From Anastatus disparis (taxonomy: Eukaryota > Arthropoda > Insecta > Hymenoptera > Eupelmidae), in contig JAFFSR010000220.1 of NCBI GenBank assembly GCA_017163975.1, positions 11,426,001 through 11,490,000 of the forward strand: 64,000 bases of DNA, read 5' to 3'. Of this stretch, positions 47,944 through 59,194 are shown one piece after another (position 1 is the first letter of the stretch; each line of letters starts with the position of its first letter). The position numbers were made by a program, and so were the translations under genes. Below the pieces are notes generated by a model, which saw only the letters and a list, made by a program, of their open reading frames with translations, was not told where the DNA came from and ran no database searches.

Positions 47944-49696
47944 TACAGATGAAATACTAACGATATAGGAGATATAATCTAAAAAAAAATAAAATTATTT
48001 TATTTTGTTTCTTTGAAAAATTGTTTTATGTTTTTCTTAAAAATTGTTTAATGTCAATCATTTCAGTTTGAAACTTTCCTATCATATAAACATTCATCTT
48101 ACAACATAGATTTTCTTTCCGACCCCACAAAGTTTGTTGAAAAACAAATAGTACAAGAAAATCCACATTGGTTACAATATAATACTTGCATTGGAAATAT
48201 TTTATTGCAAAAACTTTTTGCAATGAAAACTTTAATCCTATTAAATTCCTCAGAAATTTTGTTATATTGACTTGTAAATCTGCATATTAGATATAATTTG
48301 CAAAATGTTGAACTTTGGAAGATACAAAGTATTAATAGGTTTTCCGTGTACCAAATTACATTAAATGTGAAAAATTTGTATACAAAAGTAACGCAAAGTT
48401 TTTTACAAGTTGCAAATTGTGTTTTATTAATAAATTTCTTTAAATTTCTTAATATGTATGCAAAAAAAAGAAAACAAAATGACGATTGAGAAATCATGAA
48501 ATTATTCATTCCATTCTTGCGTATAAATTTACCAATTATTTCACATTCAAAAAGTCGGCCTCCTGAAAATTGGCAATAAAAAAAATAATAAGTATTTCAT
48601 TAAAATGAGGTAAAAGTAAATGTCAGTAACCGGAAAAAGAGATGTACAGGAAATAATTACCAAAAGACAATTGGCTCGCTTGGTCGAGCATTAGCCCTTT
48701 TTTTCTTTTTTTTTCTTTATCGTTATATAGTAACCAAACTACTGCAATGCAACAGCTACACAAGAAGTAACTTGGATGTAAATTCAAGCGAAGAATTTTA
48801 CGATTCCTAAGCGTCGCATAGTATTAACAAAAAAAATTAAAAGATATAAGAGAAGATAGAGAGTGGAACTTATTCTATTTAGCTTCTTTTTTTCATCTTT
48901 TACGCCGTTCTTTTGCGGACTTTTCAGCTCTGTATTTTAGTTTTTTCTTTCTTTTTAGCGTATCTTTTTTAAACTTTTTTTAGGGAGGGTGTGAGAGAAG
49001 ATTTGAATAAAAAGGCAGCGTTAATTATTTACTATTTCGCAAGAGAGCTCGGCATTTTATTAAAATTCAGGTCGTAAATCTGAATTTCATACAATGAATA
49101 ATTTATAAACAGCAAACAGTTCTATTCTTATATAGTCGAAGATTCTTTTATTTTTTTATTGGAAATTAGTTTATTAATATAAATTTGTTGGAATAACCAA
49201 TACGTAAAACTATTCTTGGAGTTGAAAAAGTTTTTTATTGTTATTTGAAAATAAATCATAGTCAGGTGATGAAAATCAAAATGAATTTGAAGTTACACAA
49301 TTTTGAAATATCTTAATTATAGGTCAAATATATTTATTCTATGTAAATTCAGAAAATAAAAATTATTATCAAACTATTTCCAAAATAGAATTATTTAATA
49401 TTCAGAATATAGATTAATTTGAGAATAAATGTTATATTACTAACAAAAGATGATAAAAATATTAGTTATTAAAAATTAAAAAAAAATATTTTCTGTAAAA
49501 GCTGTTTTTAATAAAGTACAAAGTTTTAAAAATGAAAGTTATCATAAAAAGAAAATGGGTCAGCAAGGTTTTTTACCTCCTTGTAAGAAAAGTAACCCTT
49601 TTTTTTTAAGTTTTCAAATCTCTTTTCGATAAAATATAAAATTATAAACTTGGCCGAGTAAATCTGCTGAGTTCACCCAATTTGGTTTAACTATAA

Positions 49697-49777
49697 AAGA
49701 CCTTGAAATATCTGATAATCAGAAAAGTTAAAACAAAACACTCCAAAATTAACGATTCTCAAAACTTTCAAGGTCTT
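49697..49777. repeat. 12-bp perfect inverted repeat
   Basis: AAGACCTTGAAA and TTTCAAGGTCTT are exact reverse complements separated by 57 bp. No further pairing of note. Confidence 0.6.
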
Positions 49778-50271
49778 CCAAACCCATACTGTAAGTTGAA
49801 CGCACTCATCAAACCTTGTAGGTCAATTTTATATTACATCAATAAAAGTTTGGAAACTGTATAGACAAAAGGGATTCCTTTTTTATAATAGGGTAGAAAA
49901 CAACCTTTATAAATACGCCTTCTTTTGTATTTAATAAAATCCATTATGTTTTACAGTTTCCAATTAAAATTACATTGGCTAAATTATATTGTCAAAGTCA
50001 GTACTGTATAATAATCTTTGCAAAAAAACCACATTATACCAAAATCAGCTTAAATTTCAAAAGAAATTTCACATACAATATTATAAGTCAAATCCTCTTG
50101 TACACAAACGTCGAAGACGAATACATTTTTTTTCAATTGAATTCCAAATACCTTTTCAATGAAGAAAAAAAGAAATGTATATTTTACATCGCTACCGCTT
50201 GTTTTCGCACTTAAATTATTCGCCTCATCGCTCAATTCTTTTATATTTACAAATGCCACACCTTATTACAA

Positions 50272-50322
50272 GTACATACATACACGTATACATACCTACA
50301 TCCATATATATGTATGTATGTA
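50272..50322. repeat. ACAT/ATGT microsatellite with self-complementary halves
   Basis: ACATACATAC-type units at the left and ATGTATGTATGTAG at the right make a simple-sequence hairpin. Confidence 0.7.
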
Positions 50323-51837
50323 GATAAAAGATCAAGGCGCTGATTGAAAGTTCAAACAAGAGAGAAAGAGAAGTTTTATAAAAGTAACTTCCCCTTATTG
50401 GTTGGTAACAAAGAAGATTCAGTCCTTAAAGTTATGCCGACAACTGCAAACATCGTATATTCGATCGATGTGACGTTCAGAATTTCTAGTAGCTTTACAT
50501 TACTACCTTCGAATGTACGCCGTTATATACATATATACACAAAAGAATTATTGGTATAAAAAAAAGAAAAAAAATAATAAAATGAGGGAGTGGTTTTTTT
50601 TAAAGAAGGCATAAAGAAGGATGGTAAGGTTGTCTTTAATTTTGAAATCTTAAAAGAATTAAAGTCTCTCCTACTTTTGTATGCAAATGATCTTTAAATT
50701 GTCGTAGTAGAAAAAAAAGGTATTTTAATTCATCTTTTCACTAGTTACTTTATTTACTTTCATTTTCCTCTTCTAAAGTTTAACTGTAACCTTGTCTATT
50801 TCTTCTGAAGATAATACTTTTAATTATTAAGTTTATGGTTTATTTTTATCATTCATATTGAATAGATAGTTAATAGCTTTTTGGTTTTATTAATAACAAG
50901 TTTAGTATATTCCATAGACTAGATAGAGGTTTATAGTTGATTTATAGAAGATAGTATATTAAGCTATTAGATATTTTATTTTATTGCTTTTGGACAAATC
51001 AACGATTGCACTATGGCAATATCTATCAATAATATTTTTCCTGTTATTAGTCATTAAATTGTTATTTTGTTAAGTGAAATATTACAAGGATAAGACAAAA
51101 ATGACCTGAAAATGGTATCTTAACGAAACATTGATTTTCCATATCAAATTATTTAGTTATAATCCTAAATACATGTGGATTTGAATAAATTTTGAAAATA
51201 TTAATAAATTATTGATATTTAAATATTTTTTGAATTTAAAATTTTTGAGATTTGGATTTCTAATTTTTAAAATCGAAAAATTTTAAAGTCGATGGTGACT
51301 TTATAAATTTTTTTTTTAATTTAATTAAAATTATTTATTGAATATTCTGTAATTTAAATTTTGTGCATTAGATATTTATGAATGGGTAACCCAAATATTA
51401 TTTCATAAAAGCAATCTCATATTTATGAATTATTTTAATGCATGATCAAAATGGTAAAATCTATTGTAAAATCAAAGTTCATTTGAAAATTTGATGTTTG
51501 ACATTGTTTCATGCGTTTTACTTGATTAATGACCTATTTTAAAATGTAAGAAATGATTTTTTTTTTCAACACCAGTAATAATAATAGTTGATAAAAAATA
51601 ACTATATATGTGAACAGCATACAAAAGTTTTGTTTTTATTCAAATTTAAAGGAGAAAAATTTTCATTCCAACATCACATTTTCGATATTTTTAATTACAT
51701 GTAAAATACCAATATGCAAATTAATTTTTTCATCCATAATGCGTAATACGTACATAAAATGGTTATCCAATGATAAACAGATATTAATTATTAATTCATA
51801 TAATATTATTAATTAAAATACTAATATACATTTTAAT

Positions 51838-51965
51838 AGTATATTACGCAACGAGTGCGTAAAATATGTGATTATCGCACGAGTCGGGTTTGTCGCCCGA
51901 GCGCAGCGAGGGCGACAAATAAGACGAGTGCGATGATCACTTTACGCATTAGTTGCGTATATTAT
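51838..51965. repeat. ~125-bp GC-rich near-palindrome
   Basis: The left half (TATTACGCAACGAGTGCGTAA, then ATCGCACGAGTCGG and TTGTCGCCCGAGCGC) is the near reverse complement of the right half (AGCGAGGGCGACAA, GACGAGTGCGAT, TTTACGCATTAGTTGCGTA). The centre is near 51902. Mismatches are few, so it could extrude as a long cruciform or, if transcribed, fold into one stem. Confidence 0.85.
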
Positions 51966-51990
51966 TTTTTCTAACAAGAGCGCAAAATTC
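51961..51990 (+). repeat. Left terminal inverted repeat
   Basis: ATTATTTTTTCTAAC, five unmatched bases, then CGCAAAATTC. It is mirrored by the right TIR at 53063-53093. Confidence 0.75.
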
Positions 51991-52024
51991 TAAGAATGAC
52001 AAACTTGCGTTTGTGATAGCATGT

Positions 52025-52054
52025 ACAATCTTGTTCGAAGGCTAACAAGATTGT
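52025..52054. repeat. Perfect 11-bp stem-loop
   Basis: ACAATCTTGTT and AACAAGATTGT flank the 8-nt loop CGAAGGCT. It lies just inside the left TIR. Confidence 0.8.
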
Positions 52055-52069
52055 AAGAGGTAGTCGAGG

Positions 52070-52128
52070 TCGGGGTGCAGGGGGCAAAGCCCTATAGGGG
52101 TTTGGGGGCAGCGCCCCCCCGCCTCCAA
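52070..52128. other. GC-rich G/C-run block
   Basis: The block reads GGTCGGGGTGCAGGGGGCAA, then AGCCCTATAGGGGTTTGGGG, then GCAGCGCCCCCCCGCCTCC. It contains several self-complementary G-run/C-run pairs (GGGGGCAAAGCCC; GGGGGCAGCGCCCCC). It is the GC-richest point of the whole window and is unlike host DNA here. Confidence 0.75.
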
Positions 52129-52178
52129 AAAAATAAATCATATTACTAATATAAAAATAAAATTAATAAAACCATTAA

Positions 52179-52564
52179 CGGCAGGCCGGAGTAGAACCTG
52201 ATATCGACCGAGTAACAATTGAGTTGTTTGTTATTTACTCAAGTATTAATCGGTGTATCTTCAAATTAAAAGTTGAGCGCAATAGATATTATTATTATAA
52301 ACATCTATGCACAAGAAAAAAAAAATCTGCCGCTTTTTTTTTTGAGAAAAGTAAGTAACACCAAAGTGAAAGTTTATGTTTATAATATTTTCGCGTTACT
52401 TACTTTTCTCAAAAACAAAGCGATAGATTTTTTTCTTCTTGTGCATAAATATTTGTAATAATAATATCTATTGCGCTCAACTTTTGATCTGCAGATTCAC
52501 CGATTAATACTTGAGTAAATAACAAAAATCTCAGTTAGACAAGGACAGCGAATCCGGCCTGCTC
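52179..52564. mobile_element. Nested ~385-bp hairpin element flanked by TTAA
   Basis: The left arm (about 52181-52359) begins GCAGGCCGGA and ends GAGAAAAGTAAGTAAC. The right arm (about 52395-52562) begins GTTACTTACTTTTCTC and ends TCCGGCCTGC. The loop is 35 nt. The arms pair along nearly their full length; for example ATTTACTCAAGTATTAATCG and AGCGCAATAGATATTATTAT both have inverse partners. TTAA stands just outside each end (52175-52178 and 52565-52568), the target duplication used by piggyBac-type transposases. A TTAA in AT-rich DNA can also be chance. Non-coding; a MITE or fold-back element inserted in the larger unit. Confidence 0.75.
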
Positions 52565-52826
52565 TTAAATTAAAATTCCATGAAAATATATTATTAAAAT
52601 AATAATTGAGAATTCCTCCCCCCTCTTTGAAACAATAAATAAGAAATTATTTAAATGATTAACTCTAAGATTAATTAATAAGAGAGTTCACGTATCGCGA
52701 AAAAAATTGTACATAGCACTTTAAAAGAGCACCACAAGAGCTTTCAAATGAGATGTATAAATGTCTGTTATGATGTATAGTTCCTGAAATATAACACTTT
52801 GAAAATTAAAAAAATTTTTTTTAGAT

Positions 52827-53006
52827 GAAATCATTTTACGCACGCTGAAATCATTTTACGCACGCTGTATTCATTTTACGCACGCTGAAATCATTTTACG
52901 CACGCTCAAATCATTTTACGCACGCTAAAATCATTTTACGCACGCTGAAATCATTTTACGCACGCTGAAATCATTTTACGCACGCTCGATTCATTTTACG
53001 CACGCT
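52827..53006 (+). repeat. Nine tandem 20-bp repeats with a constant 16-bp core
   Basis: The core TCATTTTACGCACGCT starts at 52831, 52851, 52871, 52891, 52911, 52931, 52951, 52971 and 52991 and is identical in all nine copies. The 4-bp linkers before successive cores vary: GAAA, GAAA, GTAT, GAAA, CAAA, AAAA, GAAA, GAAA, CGAT. Constant cores with drifting spacers argue for selection on, or recent spread of, the 16-mer. It is not a CRISPR array, because 4-bp spacers are far too short. The core resembles the palindrome ends (ATTTTACGCACTCGTTGCG on the minus strand) and the right TIR (ATTTTGCGCACGCCG). Confidence 0.95.
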
Positions 53007-53062
53007 AAACAAATGCGTCTCATAATAGGATATTTTATGTACGCAAACGAGTACATGAAATC

Positions 53063-53093
53063 GAATTTTGCGCACGCCGTTAGAAAAAATAAT
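53063..53093 (-). repeat. Right terminal inverted repeat
   Basis: GAATTTTGCG, six unmatched bases, then GTTAGAAAAAATAAT, the reverse complement of the left TIR at 51961-51990. Confidence 0.75.
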
Positions 53094-53307
53094 TTATACA
53101 AAAATTGTCTGAAGGTTACATATTAATAATATAAATTTTAATGTTAATATTCAAATCTTTTTACGCATAACATTTCAATTTAAGTTCTTTGGAGTATCGA
53201 TTTATTTATTGTTATTATTGTTAATATACAAAATTGCATTATATAGCATAAATTAAAATATTTAATAATGTGTCAGTTTACGTCAGAAACAGTAAACTAA
53301 AAGCGCC
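53094..53307. other. Short AT-rich interval
   Basis: Nothing is seen beyond AT-rich sequence. Read on the minus strand it would be the 3' body of the tRNA-like element at 53308-53380, containing the small inverted pair AGTTTAC/GTAAACT at about 53278-53301. Confidence 0.45.
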
Positions 53308-53380
53308 TGGAGCAGAAGTCGAACCTGGTCCGTCAAACTACCAGTATCATGTTCTAACCACTTGGACTCTTAAGCTACCC
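53308..53380 (-). mobile_element. tRNA-like head (SINE of a third type or tRNA pseudogene)
   Basis: On the minus strand the sequence GTAGCTTAAGAGTCCAAGTG and the following GTTAGAAC resemble a D-arm/A-box. ACTGGTA occupies the anticodon-loop position, and CCAGGTTCGACTTCTG is a T-arm/B-box (B-box at about 53315-53325). The length (~73 nt) is that of a tRNA. The acceptor ends do not pair cleanly, so it is not called as a functional tRNA. It lies 215 bp past the composite TIR element. An A-tailed body was not demonstrable. Confidence 0.5.
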
Positions 53381-55197
53381 ATGTATATATTACCTGTATA
53401 TATAGTTTTTAAATCTAAGAAAAGTAAAAATTTTAGAAAGTTCTGATGTAGTAATCAACCTAAAATCAATAACGTGATTTGCCACATCTGTACCGAGCAT
53501 ATCAAGAAAAAATTCAATATCTAAATGAGATCAATTTTCTACTCAGATGAGCCGTTCGCAGCAGCCGTTACAAATAAATTTCTTTTTTTTTTACAATAGA
53601 CTATTTTTAAATTTACGATATATGGATTCATATAGCGTGTAATAATCAATAATACCTAGTGTACGGGGCGTTTAAATAAAAAGAACAATTTTTTACATGA
53701 GAAAACACAGAGAGTTGAGAATCCTGTTGACCGTCTGAATATGTATTTTTTTTCCAGCAACACGTTGTGAACTTTATCTACAGAGTGATTTATACATTAA
53801 AAAATCTCGTTTTACTTATTTTCTCTCCATATAGATATCGACTAAAAAAAAGGAAGATTCTTCTTTTACATATACATTTACAATGAAGAGTGGTGAGGTA
53901 TAATGTGTACGGTACATAAACATATCTTTAACGTGAAACGAGGCATGAAAAAAATAAATAAATATGTAGACTGTTGTAGGGTGTTGTTGTAGCAGTAAAA
54001 CTACGAAAATTATAGTACTGACTTGCTCACTTTGGATGGCCGAACTATATATGCTACTAGTGTATATAGATAGGAGAGAGCTTCAATTCAACAAAACCTG
54101 ATGCAAGAGTAAAAAAAAAAGCATTGCTGCTCTGTTCGCTTGTCGAGCAGCCACTTTATACAAGCTCGTGGAAAAAAAATCCACACTGAAATTTTATTTC
54201 TTTTTTTCGCTTTTTTTGTTACTGGCATCTCTTTTTTATTTTATTTGTTTATTTTTACGTTTTTTGATGGTCGAGAATGTGAGTGATGAGCGCACGCAAG
54301 GATTTTCGGCAATGGACAAATGTAGTGTTTTGAATTTTGTTTAACTTTTTTTTTGTAAATATCTGGGTTACAAACATTAACAATTTTATCTGTTCGAAAA
54401 AAGTATTTCGTAAAAAAATGTTTCTAAATATTTTTAGATTTTGATACATCCTGGTAAGCTAGAAATAGTGAAAAATAACAATGTGTACAATCGGATTGCT
54501 ACCAAAATAATCATCGCGTAATGAAAACAGAGGAAAGAAATACTATAAATATTTATCGTTAAGAAAGAACATTCTAAAGCATACTATAAATGAAATTACG
54601 TATTGTATACTTCTGACTTGAATTTGACTTTTAGTCAGTTCAGTCCAGAAAATTTTTCAGTTATATATTAATTTCAGCTGAAAATAGAACATTCGTTTCG
54701 TTTTAATATTTATTATTTGATGAAATTTCTACCTTTCTTCAACAAGTATGATTTAAAAATATTTGTGTACTTCTAAAAATATTATTGTTTTCTAGATAAA
54801 AATCGAATAAACAAAAGTTCATAAGCAGCGTAAATATTTTCTTCATTCATAATATGAATATTTGATAAAAGTTCGACACAAATTACTTTTTACCATTTGG
54901 GAATCAAAAGAGTTTTTTTCGTATCAATAAACTGCATAAAAAATTTAATATTTTGAACAAGTTAAATTCAAGCGAGCAAAACAAAAATTTTTTTTTATCC
55001 ATTAAAAAAGTGCGAAAATGAAGCCATTATTGCGACCCGCACTGGTATAAAGTTCAAACTATTATGCGGTTCAAAAGCTTGAAAAAAAAAGCCTTTCAAC
55101 CACCCAAAACAAGCCTTTCACCTCTCGTGAAAAAAATACGATATGCAATGTAGGATAAAAAGCTATTTAAAGCAAAGATAAGTTGACCAGCACATAC
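53381..55197. other. Gene-free AT-rich DNA
   Basis: No gene is seen. 53640-54180 is slightly GC-richer and has mixed simple sequence. The interval from 55.02 to 55.20 kb would be the start of an intron if the candidate exon next to it is real. Confidence 0.45.
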
Positions 55198-55311
55198 CGT
55201 TAACAACGGTGCCGGAGGCGCTCGAGATAGATTGCAAGTGCTGAACACCTCGCCTGAGTCCGAACTCACTTTCATCCCTCGTTGCATAATGTACTAGTTC
55301 ATGGTGTTATT
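55198..55311 (-). CDS. Candidate exon (minus strand), product unknown
   Basis: This is a sharp GC-rich island. On the minus strand it ends GTTGTTAACG with GTATGTG next to it, a good 5' splice site at 55197/55198. CTTTTTTAATTAG, a plausible 3' splice site, precedes 55311; another AG (ACTAG) lies before 55291. Two frames are open through the GC-rich part. One starts at an ATG at 55287 (MQRGMKVSSDSGEVF...), as a first coding exon would. The other has no ATG and runs ELVHYATRDESEFGLRRG..., as an internal exon using the ACTAG acceptor would. I recognise neither protein. It may also be a non-coding leader exon or a conserved regulatory element. Boundaries and frame are inference. Confidence 0.35.
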
Positions 55312-58195
55312 CTAATTAAAAAAGTTTCATCTATGTCTTATTTTTCTGTATATTTTGTAATGTTTTCTATGAAAATTAGTTTCGAAACAAAGCTAATTGA
55401 TCTTTAAGAAATTATAATATACTAATAAAATGAAAATAAGCTATGCTTGTTACCTTAGGTTTATTATTCTGATTCAAAAAAATTTAAAGGTCATTTGAAA
55501 ACATTGATCAATCACTTACGAATCTTGTTAAGCTAATTGATATCGTAATTTTATATATTTTAAGCTAAGTATTAAAGCTTGCCAATCTCATCTTTCAATA
55601 ACCAATCTTGAAAAGATGCATTTAAATTTTTCAACAGCCTCATTAAAAAAAAGAAAAAAGGAAAAATATATAGAAGCAATTATAAAGTTATTATCAGAAT
55701 TCAAACTTTTTTCATAACATTATTTAACGAAGATACTATTGTTCCAATCTCACTTCCCAAGTGCAAGTAACTTTCTCTCTCTCGTTCCCTCATTTTTTTC
55801 TCTCTTACTTTCTTTCAAACTACAACTTTTTATAACGAGAAGACTTTTTTTTAAGCGAGTTTACGATAGCTATAAAAGCGGCCTCTTCGTAAAAGAAAAA
55901 AAGAGTAAACAAAAAAAAAATGAATCTCGTTTGTCTTTTATTAGGGAAACATGATGGTAAAGTAAAAGTGGATGCTTATGCTGGTGAGAAAAAAAAGTAG
56001 CAAAGATTACAAGCTTCTTATTCAACCTCATTAAAAATAACGCATGACTTGAAGATATAATATCATTTTATGTAATTTACTGAATTAGCAAATTTTTTTT
56101 CTTTCTTTTGTTACTAACGAGATAACTTGGTGAATAATTTGTAAAATGCGCTTACTTTCAGCAAATTGAATAAAGTTTTATGTAAAATTTAGATATGAAA
56201 AATCACTTCAATTTCCAACTACTTACGTCAGCTTCCAAATCTTTATCACGTGCGAGCGACCGAATAAATGTATTTGCGTGACTCTAATCAGTACAGAATT
56301 ACAACCATTAAAAAAACTAGCGAGCAATGAAATGCTGCCGTAAAACCCAAAATGATGCCTTTTTCATTTTCTCGTAAATATTTGTTTCAAAATGATTCGA
56401 TCATGGTTTTTAATAAATAAAAAAATTTAATAAATTTATAATAAATCAGACGGTGATTTGTTAAAGGTTTCTTGGGGTGAAATTAAGTATCTATTCTAAT
56501 AATGTCGAGCATAAAATAATTAGCATTAACGATGCAAGAATAATGTTGTTTCGTACCATCATTATCATAATTTTATTTATCACCTTCATATAATAAACTT
56601 GGATAACCTTTTAATGTTATTATCAAAGTAAATCATTAAATATTTAAATTTTAATTTTCCCTCTACTTCCTATATTACCAAGACTTTGAGATTAATAATT
56701 TAATCATAAATTATCGATTTAACGTTTTTAAAATTACAAAATATATAAAGTTTATGTTTATCGTCATTAAGATATATTGGTATAAAAAGAAATTAACCTA
56801 CAAAATTACAAAAAGCAAAATTAATCAGAAGATTAGTTTAAACTGGTATCATAACTTTTTAGGATAATTTAAAAAAATTCAAATAGAATTCAAAGTGAAA
56901 AACGTTTAAAAAAATCAACATTTATCTGTTACGTATCACACCTATTTTATTTGAAAATCACATTTATTTTATTTGAAAATCAATTTTTTCACAATGTAAT
57001 CTGGATTCAATCCAAACCGTCAAGTATATCGTTTACATCGAATCGCTTGAATTAACAAGCCCATCGATATCTCTTGTACCAATCGTTAGATGTCCGTGCA
57101 ATACCAATGACACACTCGTATATTCCTACAATAAAAAGAGAAGAAAAATAAAAAAAATCGCGAATTTCTCTTCTTGATGTCCAGCATAACGTCGAGATAA
57201 CAAATTACCTAACAGCTCTTCCCTATCCATTATCGTAAATTTTATTTATCACCCAATAGCGCGACAAAGTTTAGCTCAACTCTAACCCATTATCACCCAT
57301 TAACAATTGGATGGCGTTTAACGATAATGCACCAAACCATTCAACAAAGATACGTCCAGTAATAGTAACTATATAACTTGCCCCCCACACCTTTTCTCAT
57401 CCACTCATCCCACACCTTTTTCGATTTTCGTTAATTTATCCTTTCTAACCATCATAAATTTGTATAATCAACAAAATGACAAGAGGCTTGGCGATGTTAA
57501 CCATTCGCTCTAATAATTTCGTATCAATTATTGACGTAGCTTAGCATATACGAGAGAGATCTCTCCACGCCAAGGCTTACAAATACAAACATTAAATATT
57601 CTACTAACCAAAACTATTCCATCTCTCAAAATTTACCCTCTGAGGCTATTTTGTACACTTATACATATACATAGTACTGATAAAGTCATATACGCACATA
57701 TATATATATGCTTAGATATCTGCTATGTAGATAAAGAGGATTATTATAATGTACGCATCGTTCGCGTATGCTACTAGCGTGGAAAATTCAATGAGTCAAA
57801 TTGGACGAAATCGTCACATTTCGGGATAATGAGAGAATGAGATGGGGTAAATGGGAATGGCGAAAGAGATGAGAATATATAATGGGTAAAGCTGAATTTT
57901 GATAATTGAGATTGTAAAAAATTTATATATACGTGATTTGTATTAAATTTTTAATATAACATTTAGGAAGTCCATAATCTATCTATCAATTTTAAATGTA
58001 TTTAGATTTTGTTACAGCAAAATTTAAAATCCTCCTCTATTTCTTTTCTGACTTTATGATTTGAATATATTTCTATATTTTTCTGAATACACTTTCATCT
58101 TTTTATTTTGCAAATTTCATTTTTGTAAAAAAATCGATTCAATTAAAAATATAGTTTAGTAAAAATTATAAATTGACACGAATGAAAATTATTGT
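55312..58195. other. Gene-free AT-rich DNA
   Basis: No gene is supported. A TATA-like CTATAAAAGCGGCC stands at about 55869 in a purine/pyrimidine-tract region (55770-56000). 57000-57400 and 57480-57880 are moderately GC-richer, without long open frames. 56940-56985 has a short direct repeat of TATTTTATTTGAAAATCA units. Nothing else is seen. Confidence 0.45.
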
Positions 58196-58375
58196 CAAAG
58201 GTTCAAATGCAAATGTCACGTATTGACGAGCCATAAGCGTCATTTATGGTTTACCCAGAGAAATTGCACCATTCATCGGGTGGTATAATGTATATTTTAT
58301 TCGATGAATTGTCGATTCTGATAGATCGAGCTAACGGTTTGCTACCTCGCCTCCCATGAATATAACGAGATTATT
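58196..58375. promoter_or_regulatory. Candidate enhancer-like island with octamer and paired TTATGG sites
   Basis: A GC-richer patch that contains ATGCAAAT (58207-58214), the POU-factor octamer, and 17 bp later CCATAA-gcgtcat-TTATGG (58231-58249), an inverted pair of sites of the Abd-B/Cdx homeodomain type. No long open frame passes through. Clustering of homeodomain-type motifs in an unusually GC-rich patch suggests a cis-regulatory element. The motifs are short, so this is only suggestive. Confidence 0.3.
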
Positions 58376-59149
58376 GTGTTTATCTGAAATTCATTTTTTT
58401 TTATTTCGCCTGTTTGGTAACTATTGATAAATTGATTGTCACGCTGTTCGCATTTAATTTTTTTACATATGCTTCAAAATAATTTGAATTTAATCGTTTG
58501 TTATTGAATTCAAAAAAGGCAACGATGCATAATAACGACGTACATTTTGATGGTGTTTACGTATGTGATTGAAATCAATCAAATATTGTTATAAAATACA
58601 TTAGAATGTAAAAAAAATCTAGTAATAAATAAAAATTTGTACTGATCGTAATTCATTTTTAAATTTTATTTCAATATTAATGATTTATGTATTGATAGTT
58701 AAAATAAAGCTATTTGATTGATATTTCGTAAAGCTGATACCTTGGTGATGTTCTGTAAAGGTGTTATTTTCGTTGGATGTTGAAAAAATTTATATTTAGC
58801 CATAGCACTTTTTGTATCCAGAACATGAAATTGTAAGCCAGTAGTACAGTATTTCTGTTACCCGTGGATTTTTGGTCACCGCTTCAATGCAAAAAATAAT
58901 ATTATTTCAAATTTGATTATTCGACATGGAAGCCCGAAATGAAATTTTACTTTCACAAAATTGAACGTAAAATCAAATTTCCCACTTGTTTTGTGAAAAA
59001 TTTTCTTTTTCAATTTCATTTTAATTATTATTGCACCAGCATTGTCGTAGCAAAAATTATTTTTCGAAATCAAATCCAATCAGCGAAATAACACCTTTTT
59101 CCATCTAATAATCGATATTAAAAATATTCTTATATAAACATAACTTAAC

Positions 59150-59194
59150 AAATTTATATTTAATGTTCATTTAATGAATATTAAATATAAATTT
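59150..59194. repeat. 15-bp-arm perfect hairpin
   Basis: AAATTTATATTTAAT (59150-59164) and ATTAAATATAAATTT (59180-59194) pair exactly across a 15-nt loop. Pure A/T sequence, so chance is plausible. Confidence 0.65.

Larger units (their letters stand above)
47944..51837. other. Gene-free AT-rich DNA
   Basis: No gene is supported. The 136-codon minus-strand frame at 48099-48509 is C/F/N/K-rich without domain features. An inverted pair AAGACCTTGAAA (49697-49708) and TTTCAAGGTCTT (49766-49777) brackets 57 bases. An ACAT/ATGT microsatellite is at 50272-50322. From 50.6 to 51.8 kb the DNA is extremely AT-rich. Confidence 0.5.
51838..53093. mobile_element. Composite TIR element with palindromic end, iteron-like array and nested hairpin
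   Basis: This 1.25-kb unit is unlike its surroundings in GC content and structure. From left to right it has a ~125-bp near-palindrome (51838-51965) and a left TIR ATTATTTTTTCTAAC...CGCAAAATTC (51961-51990). Next come a perfect hairpin ACAATCTTGTT/AACAAGATTGT (52025-52054), a GC-rich block (52070-52128), a nested ~385-bp hairpin (52179-52564) and nine 20-bp direct repeats (52827-53006). It ends with the right TIR (53063-53093), the inverse of the left one apart from 5-6 central bases. No transposase is visible. The repeats share ATTTTACGCAC with the palindrome ends and a near-match with the inner TIR, as expected for multiple transposase-binding sites. No superfamily can be named. Confidence 0.7.

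Noticed and set aside
48099..48509. 136-codon minus-strand frame
   Set aside because: Low-complexity C/F/N/K composition, overlapping open frames on the other strand, and no domain signature.
52827..53006. Possible CRISPR array
   Set aside because: Spacers would be only 4 bp and the context is eukaryotic; it is a tandem repeat.
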